Shown: piece after piece, positions 8,483-17,675 of the stretch
Layout: every line of letters begins with the position of its first letter
How positions within the stretch are numbered: the first letter of the stretch is position 1
From: Alginatibacterium sediminis
GTDB lineage: Bacteria; Pseudomonadota; Gammaproteobacteria; Enterobacterales; Celerinatantimonadaceae
Direction of reading: 5' to 3'
Assembly (NCBI RefSeq): GCF_003610775.1
Contig: NZ_RAQO01000012.1
Coordinates: forward strand, 109,398 to 173,397
DNA length: 64,000 nt
Program-made: the position numbers and the translations under genes
The notes under the pieces: generated by a model
Told to the model about the DNA's origin: nothing
What the model saw: only the letters and a program-made list of their open reading frames with translations
The model's database searches: none

Positions 8483-9139
8483 ATGAATTGGGACACGTTT
8501 TTAAGCACAGAGCAGCGCCAAGACTATTATCGTGTTTTGCAAAGGCGACTAGCTAGCGAAATGAGTGCCGGTCGTATTATTTATCCGCCAGAAAGCGAAC
8601 GCTTTGCTGCCTTTGAACACACACCTTTAGGCGCAACAAAGGTTGTCATTATCGGGCAAGACCCCTATCACGGCGAAAACCAAGCTCACGGTCTTAGTTT
8701 TAGCGTAAAACCGGGTCAAAAAATTCCCCCCTCATTACGCAATATATATAAAGAACTCGCAAATGAGTATGCGGATTGGCAGCAACCACAACATGGCAAC
8801 TTAGAATGCTGGGCGAAGCAAGGAGTACTGCTACTCAACTCGGTTCTTAGTGTCGAACAAGCCAAGCCAAATGCGCATGCTAAATGGGGTTGGGAACAAT
8901 TTACCGATGCAGCCATTGCTACCATTGATCAACACTGTGAAGGCGTTATTTTTTTACTTTGGGGCAGTCATGCTCAGAAAAAGGGACTCAACATTAACAA
9001 CCAACGTCATCATGTTCTTAGCGCCCCGCACCCTTCACCGTTATCAGCTCATCGAGGTTTCTTCGGCTGCGATCATTTCATTGCCGCCAATGCCTTGTTG
9101 ACGCAACAAGGCAGAACTCCTATCAACTGGCAGGTGTAG
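8483..9139 (+). CDS. ung: Uracil-DNA glycosylase
   Basis: Family 1 UDG, 218 aa, removes uracil from DNA to start base-excision repair. The water-activating motif GQDPYHG (D60) and the C-terminal HPSPLSAHRGF leucine-loop motif are intact, as is the LLLNSVLSVE segment lining the uracil pocket. It stands alone on the plus strand with a 213-nt upstream gap in which no other gene is seen. Confidence 0.97.
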   Translation: MNWDTFLSTEQRQDYYRVLQRRLASEMSAGRIIYPPESERFAAFEHTPLGATKVVIIGQDPYHGENQAHGLSFSVKPGQKIPPSLRNIYKELANEYADWQQPQHGNLECWAKQGVLLLNSVLSVEQAKPNAHAKWGWEQFTDAAIATIDQHCEGVIFLLWGSHAQKKGLNINNQRHHVLSAPHPSPLSAHRGFFGCDHFIAANALLTQQGRTPINWQV

Positions 9140-9161
9140 TGTTTTGGCACTGATTATTAGC

Positions 9162-9712
9162 CTATAGCTTGCGAATTACTTTCGCCGGTACACCGGCGCA
9201 AACACAATTTTCAGGCAGATCTTTGGTAACAACTGAACCAGCACCAACAACGACATTGTCTGCGATACTTACCCCTGGACAAATGGTGACATTGGCACCA
9301 ATCCAAACCGAGTTTCCAATTTGGATTGGCGCCGCTAGCTCTTGTCCTGTATTGCGGGTATCAGCATCGAGAGGGTGAGAAGCGGTACTAATCACAACTC
9401 CTGGTGCGAGTAGAACATTATCGCCAATGCTAATTTCGCAACAATCTAAGAAGGTGCAACCATGATTGGCGTAAAAATTCTTACCCAGCTTTATGTTATA
9501 GCCATAATCGCAATAAAACGGCGATTCGATAAACGCATCATCACTACCTAGTAATTCTTCTACTATCTCACTGCGTTTATCGCGCTCGTCAGGACTGGTT
9601 TGATTAAGGGCAAAACAGAACGCTTTGCCTGCTTTCGTTCTGAGTTTAAAGGCTCTGAGAACGCAAAGTACAACTCACCATCCAACATTTTTTGCTTTTC
9701 AGTTTTTAGCAT
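9162..9712 (-). pseudogene. maa: Frameshifted maltose/galactoside O-acetyltransferase
   Basis: The minus strand encodes a Maa/LacA-type hexapeptide acetyltransferase broken by one frameshift. From the ATG at 9712 (after GAGGAA) the frame reads MLKTEKQKMLDGELYFAFSE. Near 9621-9625 the homology moves to another frame and continues (FCFALNQTSPDERDKRSEI ... YCDYGYNI, LDCCEISIGDNV, NTGQELAAPIQIGNSVWIGA) to the TAG at 9162. The total of 551 nt is one base short of a 184-codon gene. It lies 23 nt behind the GH13 gene, so it was probably part of that operon. A one-base sequencing error would give the same picture. Confidence 0.85.
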
Positions 9713-9735
9713 CAAAAAGATTCCTCTGTACTTAA

Positions 9736-11400
9736 TTAGTTAAGCAATAAAGCGAAGCTCTCATAAGCATCTAGCGACAAATTGTCTACCAACTGACTTT
9801 CTACAGGCTGATTTTGGATTAAACACTCACCGCTGCGGCCATGGAGTTCTTTTGGTAATAACAATTGTTGTTTCTGGGCACTGAAGTTTGCCACCACCAA
9901 TAACTGCTGCCCTTCAAACTCACGAAGATATGCGAACACAGCTTCGTGATCAGGTTCAACCGCGCGAAAGCTCCCATAGACAATGATTGGAAATTGCTTA
10001 CGAAGCGAAATTAGCGTTTGATAATGATAAAAAGTTGAATTCTCGTCACCCAAAGCATCAGCTGCATTAATCTGTGGATAGTTAGGATTTAGAGCTAGCC
10101 AAGGTTGTCCGGTCGTGAAGCCTGCATGAATTTGATTGTTCCAATGCATTGGTGTTCGAGCATTGTCACGACTGTTTTCATGGATCGCGGCTAACATTGC
10201 TTTGGGATCAACCCCTTGAGCAACCCGTTCGGCATATAAGTTAAGTGTTTCGATATCTCGGTAATCATCAATGCTATCAAAGGCGACATTAGTCATGCCT
10301 AACTCTTCGCCTTGATAGATATACGGCGTGCCTTTTAGAAGATGCAAAGCGGTCGCTAGCATCTTCGCCGATTTAACCCGGTACTCGCCGTCGTCCCCAT
10401 ATTTGGAAACTGCACGAGGTAAATCATGGTTATTCCAAAAGAGAGAATTCCATCCTTGATCGGATAGCTCAGTTTGCCAACGGGTCATTACTTGTTTGAA
10501 CGCTTTAAGATCAAGTTCGATCGGCTGCCATTTATCACCTCCTTTCCAGCTTAAGGTAATATGTTCAAACTGAAATATCATCGACAGCTCATTACGTTCT
10601 GGATTGGAGTAAAGCTTAGCCGTCTCGGGAGTTGCATCCCATGTTTCACCAACCGTTAGTACATCTCGATTGCCAAATGTTGCTAGGTTCATCTCTTTTA
10701 AGAGCGGATGCAATCGGGGACCATTTCCACGAATCCCTTTATCGACATCTTTCCCAATGAGATCGATAACATCAAGTCGAAATCCACCGATGCCCTTATC
10801 TAGCCACCAGTTCATCATCTTGTGTACTTCATCTTGAACCTTGGGGTTTTCCCAGTTCAAATCGGGTTGACGCTTGGAAAACTGATGATAGAAATAGGCT
10901 TGCGTTTGCTCATCATACTCCCATGCAGGGCCACCGAAGACAGAGCCTTGGTCATCGGGTAAATCACCGTCACCCTTTCCATCACGCCAAATAAAGTAAT
11001 CGCGATAGGGGTTGTCACGCGATTTACGTGCTTGCTTAAACCATTCGTGTTCATCAGAACTATGATTGACAACCAAATCCATAATGATTCGAATTCCTCG
11101 AGCTTTAGCTAATTTGAGCAGCTCAAGCATATCTTCTAGAGTTCCAAACTCCGGAGCGATATCTTGGTAATCAGAAATATCATAGCCATTGTCATCCATA
11201 GGCGACTTATAAACTGGAGACAACCAAATTACATCTACACCTAATTTCTCAAGGTAGTCCAACTTAGAAATAATGCCCGGAATATCACCAATACCGTCTC
11301 CATTAGAATCGCAGAAACTGCGCGGGTAAATTTGATATACAACGCTGTTATGCCACCACGTTACTGGTTTAGTTGTTTGTTCAACTGGAGGGGTCTGCAT
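9736..11400 (-). CDS. GH13_31 glucan/oligo-1,6-alpha-glucosidase (DexB-like)
   Basis: Intracellular exo-alpha-glucosidase expected to cleave alpha-1,6 (and possibly other alpha) linkages of isomalto-oligosaccharides. The (beta/alpha)8 motifs are in order: VVYQIYPRSF, DVIWLSPVYKSP, MDLVVNHSS, GFRLDVIDLIG (nucleophile Asp), TVGETWDATPE (acid/base Glu) and NNHDLPRAVS. The ELSMIFQFEH and EGxNSLFWNNHDLP-like segments closely resemble Streptococcus DexB from memory. About 554 aa, no signal peptide. GTG at 11412 is an alternative start. Divergent from a LysR gene, with a 23-bp palindrome between them. Confidence 0.93.
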   Translation of the reverse strand: MQTPPVEQTTKPVTWWHNSVVYQIYPRSFCDSNGDGIGDIPGIISKLDYLEKLGVDVIWLSPVYKSPMDDNGYDISDYQDIAPEFGTLEDMLELLKLAKARGIRIIMDLVVNHSSDEHEWFKQARKSRDNPYRDYFIWRDGKGDGDLPDDQGSVFGGPAWEYDEQTQAYFYHQFSKRQPDLNWENPKVQDEVHKMMNWWLDKGIGGFRLDVIDLIGKDVDKGIRGNGPRLHPLLKEMNLATFGNRDVLTVGETWDATPETAKLYSNPERNELSMIFQFEHITLSWKGGDKWQPIELDLKAFKQVMTRWQTELSDQGWNSLFWNNHDLPRAVSKYGDDGEYRVKSAKMLATALHLLKGTPYIYQGEELGMTNVAFDSIDDYRDIETLNLYAERVAQGVDPKAMLAAIHENSRDNARTPMHWNNQIHAGFTTGQPWLALNPNYPQINAADALGDENSTFYHYQTLISLRKQFPIIVYGSFRAVEPDHEAVFAYLREFEGQQLLVVANFSAQKQQLLLPKELHGRSGECLIQNQPVESQLVDNLSLDAYESFALLLN

Positions 11401-11483
11401 TCGAGTCACCACTTATAAAGTTCACAATAATACCCCTAGTGTAGTTCTTTCCATACTAAACAAATAATTGCTTTTTCACCAAA

Positions 11484-11506
11484 TGATATAGATAGTATCT
11501 ATATCA
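11484..11506. promoter_or_regulatory. 23-bp perfect palindrome between GH13 and lysR genes
   Basis: TGATATAGATA-G-TATCTATATCA is a perfect odd-length palindrome (11-bp arms, 1-nt centre). It contains nested T-N11-A LysR-type half-sites (ATAG-N7-CTAT). It lies in the 130-bp divergent promoter region, 25 bp from the LysR start and ~85 bp from the GH13 start. It is most simply the operator of the adjacent LysR protein. Confidence 0.7.
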
Positions 11507-11530
11507 CAACCAATCGAAGGACAGCATCTG

Positions 11531-12499
11531 ATGGAACGCTATTACGAACAATTTCTGTTTGTAGGTGAACTCAGAAGCATCACCAAAGCCTCACAATTAC
11601 TACATGTAAGCCAGCCAACGGTTAGTGCTAACATGCAGCGGCTGGAGCAGCAGCTGGGCGTAAAACTCTATTCACGTTTAAGTCGTGGTATTGAACTTAG
11701 TGAATATGGTGAATTATTGCTTAAACACTGCCGAGAGCTACAACATAGCCAGCAGCGATTTCATGTCGCACTTGAAGATTTAAAGCTACGTCGGCAAGGC
11801 AAACTTCGCTTCGGTTGCGGTGACGCCTGGTGGGAGCTGTTTGCCCGGGATAGTGTAACTCAGTTTTTAAGTACTCAATCCCCAACCATACGTTTGAGTT
11901 TTGGCAATCACTTGGAATTGATGGAGCAACTGCTCGCCGCTGACCTTGATCTATTTATTGGCCATCAAATTGATGGTTTAAGCCACCAAAATGACATTGC
12001 TTTCGAAACACTTTTCTATGCTCGCGACAGCTACTACGCTCGAGAGCAACATCCGCTATTACTCAACAGTAATATTTCAGCCCCGATGTCAGTAGACCCA
12101 TTGCAACGATATCCCTTGATCGCTGTAACTCCAGACCGAGATTCAATGCAGCATTTGCTCGATGATCCATTGCCAAAACAATATATGATGCGGCAACGAC
12201 AGCAATCACAGCAGTCCATCATGGAAGTGGATAGTTACAAGGCGAGTCTAGATTTGCTGTTAAATAGTGATGCTGTGATGCCTTATCCTAGCGCACTCGA
12301 AGTGCAGTTTCGCAAGCAAGGCATTCTGGCTTTGCCGCTAGATAATCCCTCGCCCTGGGCACCCATTGGGATTTACGCGCGCCCTTCGAGTCCAGTTAAC
12401 GAAACATTGTTAAGCCAACTTAGACACTACTCCTCACTGATGGCCAGCCAAAATGCAGAAATAAAAACCTTGGATGCAGGCGCAACTTGTATAGAGTAA
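11531..12499 (+). CDS. LysR-family transcriptional regulator
   Basis: A 322-residue LTTR. The N-terminal winged HTH spans residues ~2-60 (FVGELRSITKASQLLHVSQP, TVSANMQRLEQQLGVKLYSR) and is followed by a linker helix and a periplasmic-binding-protein-like effector domain. AAGGA precedes the ATG. Divergent to the GH13 alpha-1,6-glucosidase, so that gene and itself are its likely targets, via the palindrome at 11484-11506. The effector is unknown. Confidence 0.93.
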   Translation: MERYYEQFLFVGELRSITKASQLLHVSQPTVSANMQRLEQQLGVKLYSRLSRGIELSEYGELLLKHCRELQHSQQRFHVALEDLKLRRQGKLRFGCGDAWWELFARDSVTQFLSTQSPTIRLSFGNHLELMEQLLAADLDLFIGHQIDGLSHQNDIAFETLFYARDSYYAREQHPLLLNSNISAPMSVDPLQRYPLIAVTPDRDSMQHLLDDPLPKQYMMRQRQQSQQSIMEVDSYKASLDLLLNSDAVMPYPSALEVQFRKQGILALPLDNPSPWAPIGIYARPSSPVNETLLSQLRHYSSLMASQNAEIKTLDAGATCIE

Positions 12500-12542
12500 G
12501 TAAAATAGTCCAGCGCAAACAGAATGAGCATCAGGAATAATT

Positions 12543-13079
12543 ATGACCCACATTTTTCATTATTGTCCACGCTGTGCAAGTTCGGATTTAAAGCAGCATG
12601 GCCAGCAATTTAGCTGTGTTAACCCCGATTGCCAGCAAGTGTTCTTCCAAAACGTAGCCGCTGCAACAGCAGCGCTCATTGTAAAAGACGAGCAGCTATT
12701 ATTAATTCGAAGGGCCAAAGAACCGGGCCTTGGCAAGCTCGGTTTCCCCGGAGGATTTGTTGACCCAGGCGAGAGTTTGGAAAGAGCCTTAACGCGCGAG
12801 GTGAAAGAAGAAATCGGCTTGGACTGCTGTGCGATGAGCTATTTGTATTCAGCCTGCAACCCTTATGAGTACGCTGGTATTGTGTACTATACCAGCGACG
12901 CATTTTTTGAAGTTGAAGTGCTTGATCACAATTTTAAAGCTGAACCTTCGGAGGTTCAGGAAGTTTTGTGGCTGCCAATCGTTAGCATTAAGGCACAAGA
13001 TTTCGCATTTAAAACCCATGCAAATGCGTTCGAATGCTGGAAAACCAAAAACGGTAAACCTGGTAAATCCGCTTTCTAG
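12543..13079 (+). CDS. Nudix hydrolase with N-terminal zinc ribbon
   Basis: 178 residues. A zinc ribbon at residues ~7-32 (CPRC ... CVNPDC) precedes a Nudix domain. The Nudix box fits G-x5-E-x7-REUxEExGU exactly (FVDPGESLERALTREVKEEI then GL). NudC-like proteins share this ribbon-plus-Nudix layout but are longer, so this is a short zinc-ribbon Nudix enzyme, probably a nucleoside-diphosphate-sugar or NDP-type pyrophosphatase. Substrate unknown. AGGAAT precedes the ATG. Its last 4 nt overlap the convergent MATE gene. Confidence 0.92.
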   Translation: MTHIFHYCPRCASSDLKQHGQQFSCVNPDCQQVFFQNVAAATAALIVKDEQLLLIRRAKEPGLGKLGFPGGFVDPGESLERALTREVKEEIGLDCCAMSYLYSACNPYEYAGIVYYTSDAFFEVEVLDHNFKAEPSEVQEVLWLPIVSIKAQDFAFKTHANAFECWKTKNGKPGKSAF

Positions 13080-14443
13080 GCTGTGCTAACTAAACTTTCT
13101 AGTTCCTCGTCATCACGGGTTAGGTTGCGCAGCCACAGACCGCGGCGATAACCATAAAAGAAGATACCAAATTTACAGATCTCTTCTGTCCAAAGCGCTA
13201 AATAAACCCACTGAAAATCCCATTTACCTATAAAGGCACCATAGAAAACCAATGGTACAGCGATTAACCACATACCGATAATATCACCACGTAGGCAGAA
13301 GTTAACTTGCCCACCAGCGCGTAGTATTCCCATCACCATCACCATGTTACCCATCCGCATCCACATCACCGCGCAAAAAATAGCAAAGGTTGGCAACGCA
13401 ACCGGCAATAGCTCAGCTCCATCCAAATGTAATAACGCCAATACTGGCTCTCGAGCTAGCCAAAGGGCGACTCCCAAAACCACACAAATACTTGGAATCG
13501 ATACGATAAAGAAACGTGCAAACAAACGTGCTTTAGCAAAGTCATTGCGTCCTAGGCTTTGGCCAACCAAGACGGAACAAGCTGCGGCTAAACCAAAGAA
13601 TATCGAGTAGCACAGAGACTCAAAAGGACCAAGTAAACTAAACACAGCCAGCTCTTGTGTTCCCATACGCCCAATCACAATTTGGTACACCAAGGTACCT
13701 AGCCCCCATACCAATGACGCGGCAACCGATGGCAACACCAAGGCCTTAAAGTCACCTTTTAATTGAGGCGATATTTTTTCCTGGTAGACCTCAAACAACC
13801 AACTTTTTGTTTTATATAAAACCAGTAAAAACGCACACAGATGCATCACTCGCGCCAAAGTCGTGGCGATTGCAGCTCCCTTAACACCATAAATCGGTAT
13901 TAATACATAATTCAATACAATGTTGACGACGACAGTAAACGTAACTAAAGCCATGGGTAGTAAGGTTTGTCCACTCGAACGCAAACTCGATTCGATGGCG
14001 ATAATAACGTGCGTTAGCAACAACAAGGGCAAACTGTAGATTAGATATGAACTTCCATAGGCAATCACCTGTGCATCGGTGCTTTGAACCGACAGCATTT
14101 GTTCGGCGAAGATAAAGACCATTGCGGTGAGTGGAAGCATTACCCAAGCACCACTGCGCACCGCATACCAGTTGATCCATGCGGCTTTAGAGCGTTGGCC
14201 TTTGCCCCAATATTGAGCCACTAAACTACCACAGGCACTACCAAAGCCTGCCATAATCATAATCGCAACAAAGTGCCACTTAACGGCTGCACCAACTGAT
14301 GCTATAGCAGCAGGCCCAAGGTCATGAACCATCAACACGTCCGCCATAGAAAGTACCGCCAAAATAGCCGACTGTAAGGCGATCGGTAATGCGATCCCAG
14401 AAATGGTTTTATACTGTTGCGAGTCTAAGCCTAGAAAGGTCAT
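13076..14443 (-). CDS. MATE family multidrug efflux transporter
   Basis: A 455-residue inner-membrane antiporter with 12 predicted helices in two homologous halves. It has typical MATE features: IALPIALQSAILAVLSMADVLMV in helix 1, a cytoplasmic GSLVAQYWGKGQRSKA loop, and the second-half equivalent SVLVGQSLGRNDFAKARLF. It exports cationic or organic compounds with Na+ or H+. Substrate unknown. Divergent from the AraC-type gene, which could control it, although no operator is evident. Confidence 0.92.
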   Translation of the reverse strand: MTFLGLDSQQYKTISGIALPIALQSAILAVLSMADVLMVHDLGPAAIASVGAAVKWHFVAIMIMAGFGSACGSLVAQYWGKGQRSKAAWINWYAVRSGAWVMLPLTAMVFIFAEQMLSVQSTDAQVIAYGSSYLIYSLPLLLLTHVIIAIESSLRSSGQTLLPMALVTFTVVVNIVLNYVLIPIYGVKGAAIATTLARVMHLCAFLLVLYKTKSWLFEVYQEKISPQLKGDFKALVLPSVAASLVWGLGTLVYQIVIGRMGTQELAVFSLLGPFESLCYSIFFGLAAACSVLVGQSLGRNDFAKARLFARFFIVSIPSICVVLGVALWLAREPVLALLHLDGAELLPVALPTFAIFCAVMWMRMGNMVMVMGILRAGGQVNFCLRGDIIGMWLIAVPLVFYGAFIGKWDFQWVYLALWTEEICKFGIFFYGYRRGLWLRNLTRDDEELESLVSTA

Positions 14444-14581
14444 GATTTTAATCCAGATTAAAGCGATTCGAAGTCAAAAATAGCATTCGATAAATAAGAA
14501 ATATGCTCAAGGCTAAGGTAATTTTAGTAGCGATAAACTAACATAGTAAAAACCACCACATACCTGTTAATAACAAACATC

Positions 14582-15421
14582 ATGCAATGGAACGATAAAG
14601 TCTATTTGGATCCGGAGTGTCGCGAGCGATTTTTAACTCAGAGCGATATCCCCGAGCTATCAAGCAGCCATATTCATATGGCTGGCTTGGCTAATTTGCG
14701 TAATAGTTATCATGTGGAACGTGCAAATCCGAGTTATCACACGCTGATTTATAGTATTCATGGCGCTGGAATTTTATATGTAGAAGATGAGCAATTAGCC
14801 ATTCCTAGTGGGCATTTAGCGTTTCTACCTGCACATAAGCCATTTCGCTTTGTACTGGACCCGCAATCGGGCCATTGGGATATGGCATGGCTTATCTTAG
14901 ACCGCTCACAATTGTGGGCCTCTTTGAGTGAACGCAATGCCTATGTCACTTCAGCCCCTCATGCTGAACTGCTGTGGGGTTTACTAACAGTAATGTTTCA
15001 CGATATGCAGCAGCGAAAATCCCACAATTCTACTTGGATTGAACAGCTTGAAGATGCATTACAATTTAGCCTCGCAAGTCACTCTAAGCCCGATGCGAGT
15101 GACCGCGTTCGACATATCATCCGTGATGCTAGTTTGCATTTACATCGCTCCCAAAGCGTTAGTGAAATGGCCGCACAAGCACACCTAAGTAATGCCCATT
15201 TTACCCGCATCTGCCAGCAGCTTTATCAACAAAGCCCCAAGCAGTATCTTCTCAAGGTAAAAATGCAACGAGCCGCTGAGTTGCTTACATTTACCAATTG
15301 GTCGGTTAGCAGTATCGCCAGTCAGTTGGGGTATGACGATCCTTTTACCTTTACCCATCGGTTCAACGCTTTCTATAAACAAGCCCCAAGAGACTATCGC
15401 AAGGCGCAATTACACAAATAA
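14582..15421 (+). CDS. AraC-family transcriptional regulator
   Basis: 279 residues. The N-terminal cupin-type sensor domain (residues ~30-115: YSIHGAGILYVEDEQLAIPSG ... FLPAHKPFRF) is followed by a C-terminal double HTH (residues ~175-275: SVSEMAAQAHLSNAHFTRIC ... SVSSIASQLGYDDPFTFTHRF). This is the arrangement of sugar-responsive AraC/XylS regulators. The ligand is unknown. It lies between the divergent MATE gene and the nucleotidase, with ~140 nt upstream. Confidence 0.93.
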   Translation: MQWNDKVYLDPECRERFLTQSDIPELSSSHIHMAGLANLRNSYHVERANPSYHTLIYSIHGAGILYVEDEQLAIPSGHLAFLPAHKPFRFVLDPQSGHWDMAWLILDRSQLWASLSERNAYVTSAPHAELLWGLLTVMFHDMQQRKSHNSTWIEQLEDALQFSLASHSKPDASDRVRHIIRDASLHLHRSQSVSEMAAQAHLSNAHFTRICQQLYQQSPKQYLLKVKMQRAAELLTFTNWSVSSIASQLGYDDPFTFTHRFNAFYKQAPRDYRKAQLHK

Positions 15422-15606
15422 TTGAAGTGCTAGCGGGCCAACAAATAGCTAGCTCTGGAGATTTTTGCGCCAATGATTATTTCCTTGGCATACCCGACAG
15501 AATCAATGAATGATTGTTGACCATGGGGTCAGTTTTTGTTCTGATTGAGTCGCTACCGTGCTTAGGGATTGACAGAGTTCGGTGGAAAAGAGCAAACTCT
15601 TGGTGT

Positions 15607-15624
15607 TTGTCATTTAACTGTAAT
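15607..15624 (+). promoter_or_regulatory. Candidate PhoB (Pho) box upstream of cpdB
   Basis: TTGTCATTTAACTGTAAT fits the direct-repeat Pho box (CTGTCAT-N4-CTGTCAT) with both 7-bp half-repeats recognisable and correct 11-bp periodicity. It lies 56 nt upstream of the GTG start of a periplasmic phosphoesterase gene, a typical Pho-regulon member. Confidence 0.5.
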
Positions 15625-15680
15625 AGTTGCTACTGACACTAAGAATCTATTTTTATCCATCGACAATAAGGAACATCGTC

Positions 15681-17636
15681 GTGAAAAGCACTCGAAATGC
15701 CCTAGGTTTGGCTGTTAGCCTAGCCCTTGTAAGCCACTTAGGATTTGCCGCTGACATCCCTGAGAATACTCAAGTTCAACTGCGTTTGTTGGAAACTACA
15801 GACATCCACATGAACTTAATGAACTACAACTATTTTAAAGGCAAAACCGACGAGAAAATTGGTTTAGTTAAAGCTGCCACTTTAATCAAGGAAGCGCGCG
15901 CTGAAGTAGCCAATAGTGTCTTGGTTGATAATGGAGATTTAATCCAAGGTAGTCCAATGGGCGACTACATGGCCCGTAAAGGCTTAGGTGATGGCGAAGT
16001 TCACCCGGTTTATAAAGCGATGAACCAACTTGACTATGCCGTAGGTAACATTGGCAACCACGAGTTCAATTTTGGTTTAGATTTCCTAGCTAAAACTCTC
16101 GCCGGTGCAGAATTCCCATACATCAGTGCTAACGTATTCGTTGATGACGGTAACGGTAATGAAAAGCCATATTTTCAGCCTTACCATATTGTTGAGCAAT
16201 CAGTTAAAGATGCTAATGGCGAAATGCGTCAACTGAAAATCGGCTTTATCGGCTTTGTTCCCCCTCAAATCATGAACTGGGACAAAGCTAACTTGGAAGG
16301 AAAGGTGGTTAGCAAAGACATCATTGAGATGGCTAATCTATATGTGCCTCAAATGAAAGCCGAAGGTGCTGATGTCGTCGTTGCGATCCCACACTCAGGA
16401 TTAAGTGTCGGCGCTTACCAATCCTTAGATGAAAATGCAACCTACCACCTTGCTAGCGTTGAAGGTATCGATGCAATCTTATTTGGTCATGCACACCAGA
16501 ACTTCCCTGGAGGCAAAGGCTATAACGGCCTTGAAGATAAAGGTATTGATAACGTAAACGGTAGCATAAACGGTATCCCAGCGGTTATGCCTGGTTTTTG
16601 GGCCAACCACATCGGTTTGATTGACTTAAACCTACAGTACCAAGCGGGAGAGTGGTCTGTTGAAAGCTTTGCCACTGAGCTTCGCTCTGTTGAGAACAGC
16701 ACCGCAGATGCCGATATACTTGCCTCCGTTGCAGATGCACACCAAGCGACCGATCAATGGGTTAGCGAACCTTTTGCCAAAATTGCAGAGCCAGTGAATA
16801 GCTTCTTTGCGTTGGCACAAGACGACCCTTCAATTCAAATCGTAAGTGATGCTCAAATTTGGTATGGCCAAAAACTTATCAAAGGTACTGAGTATGATGG
16901 ATTGCCAGTATTATCAGCAGCAGCGCCGTTCCGTGCTGGTCGTCAAGGCCCAAGTGACTTTACGAACGTAGCTGCAGGCGATATCGCCTACCGCAATGTA
17001 GCTGACTTATATATCTATCCAAATACTCTGCAAATCCTAAAACTAAACGGTGCGCAAGTTCAAGAATGGCTAGAAATGTCCGCGGGTCAGTTTAATCAAA
17101 TTGATGCTTCAAGCACTGAAGTTCAAGCCTTGGTTAATGTTGACTTCCCAAGCTACAACTTCGATGTCATTGACGGCGTGCAGTACAAAATTGATATTAC
17201 CCAACCAGCTAAATACAACAAAGACGGCAGCATCAACAACGCCGATGCACAACGTATTGTTGGCTTAAGCTATAAAGGTAAAGCGATTGATCTTAAACAA
17301 GAGTTCTTGGTTGTTTCAAACAACTACCGTGCATCAGGCGGCGGCAAGTTCCCTAACGTTAACGACGCTAATATCGCAATCAAAGCACCGAACGAAAACC
17401 GTCAGGTTGTTGCGGATTATATTGCTGAACTAGCAGCTGCCAACGTTGATGGCTTTGACCCATCAGCAGATGGCAACTGGGATTTCGCAAGCATTAACGA
17501 TACGGTGAATGTGACCTTGAAGTCATCACCATCAGCTGAGACAGCAGAGTTTGCTAAAAAGCTAAGTGCCGTTGAAGCAACTGGTGAAGTGGATAGTGAA
17601 GGCTTTGCTATTTACAAACTTAACTTAGCTAACTAA
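15681..17636 (+). CDS. cpdB: 2',3'-cyclic-nucleotide phosphodiesterase/3'-nucleotidase
   Basis: A 651-residue periplasmic enzyme that hydrolyses 2',3'-cyclic nucleotides to 3'-nucleotides and then to nucleoside plus phosphate, for nucleotide scavenging. Signal peptide MKSTRNALGLAVSLALVSHL...FAA. Metallophosphatase motifs: ETTDIHMN, DNGDLIQGSPMGDY, GNHEFNFG, IPHSG and FGHAHQNFPG; the C-terminal 5'-nucleotidase substrate domain follows. Length is close to E. coli CpdB (647). The frame opens at a TTG at 15627, but AAGGA at 15668-15672 selects the GTG at 15681. A strong terminator follows. Confidence 0.94.
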   Translation: MKSTRNALGLAVSLALVSHLGFAADIPENTQVQLRLLETTDIHMNLMNYNYFKGKTDEKIGLVKAATLIKEARAEVANSVLVDNGDLIQGSPMGDYMARKGLGDGEVHPVYKAMNQLDYAVGNIGNHEFNFGLDFLAKTLAGAEFPYISANVFVDDGNGNEKPYFQPYHIVEQSVKDANGEMRQLKIGFIGFVPPQIMNWDKANLEGKVVSKDIIEMANLYVPQMKAEGADVVVAIPHSGLSVGAYQSLDENATYHLASVEGIDAILFGHAHQNFPGGKGYNGLEDKGIDNVNGSINGIPAVMPGFWANHIGLIDLNLQYQAGEWSVESFATELRSVENSTADADILASVADAHQATDQWVSEPFAKIAEPVNSFFALAQDDPSIQIVSDAQIWYGQKLIKGTEYDGLPVLSAAAPFRAGRQGPSDFTNVAAGDIAYRNVADLYIYPNTLQILKLNGAQVQEWLEMSAGQFNQIDASSTEVQALVNVDFPSYNFDVIDGVQYKIDITQPAKYNKDGSINNADAQRIVGLSYKGKAIDLKQEFLVVSNNYRASGGGKFPNVNDANIAIKAPNENRQVVADYIAELAAANVDGFDPSADGNWDFASINDTVNVTLKSSPSAETAEFAKKLSAVEATGEVDSEGFAIYKLNLAN

Positions 17637-17644
17637 GTTATTTA

Positions 17645-17675
17645 GGATCAAGCATGGCTATGCTTGATCCTTTTT
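17645..17675 (+). terminator. Terminator of cpdB, overlapping the vanZ-like 3' end
   Basis: A perfect 10-bp stem (GGATCAAGCA, loop TGGCTA, TGCTTGATCC) is followed by TTTTT. Its left arm and loop contain the stop and last codons of the convergent VanZ-like gene. Confidence 0.92.
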
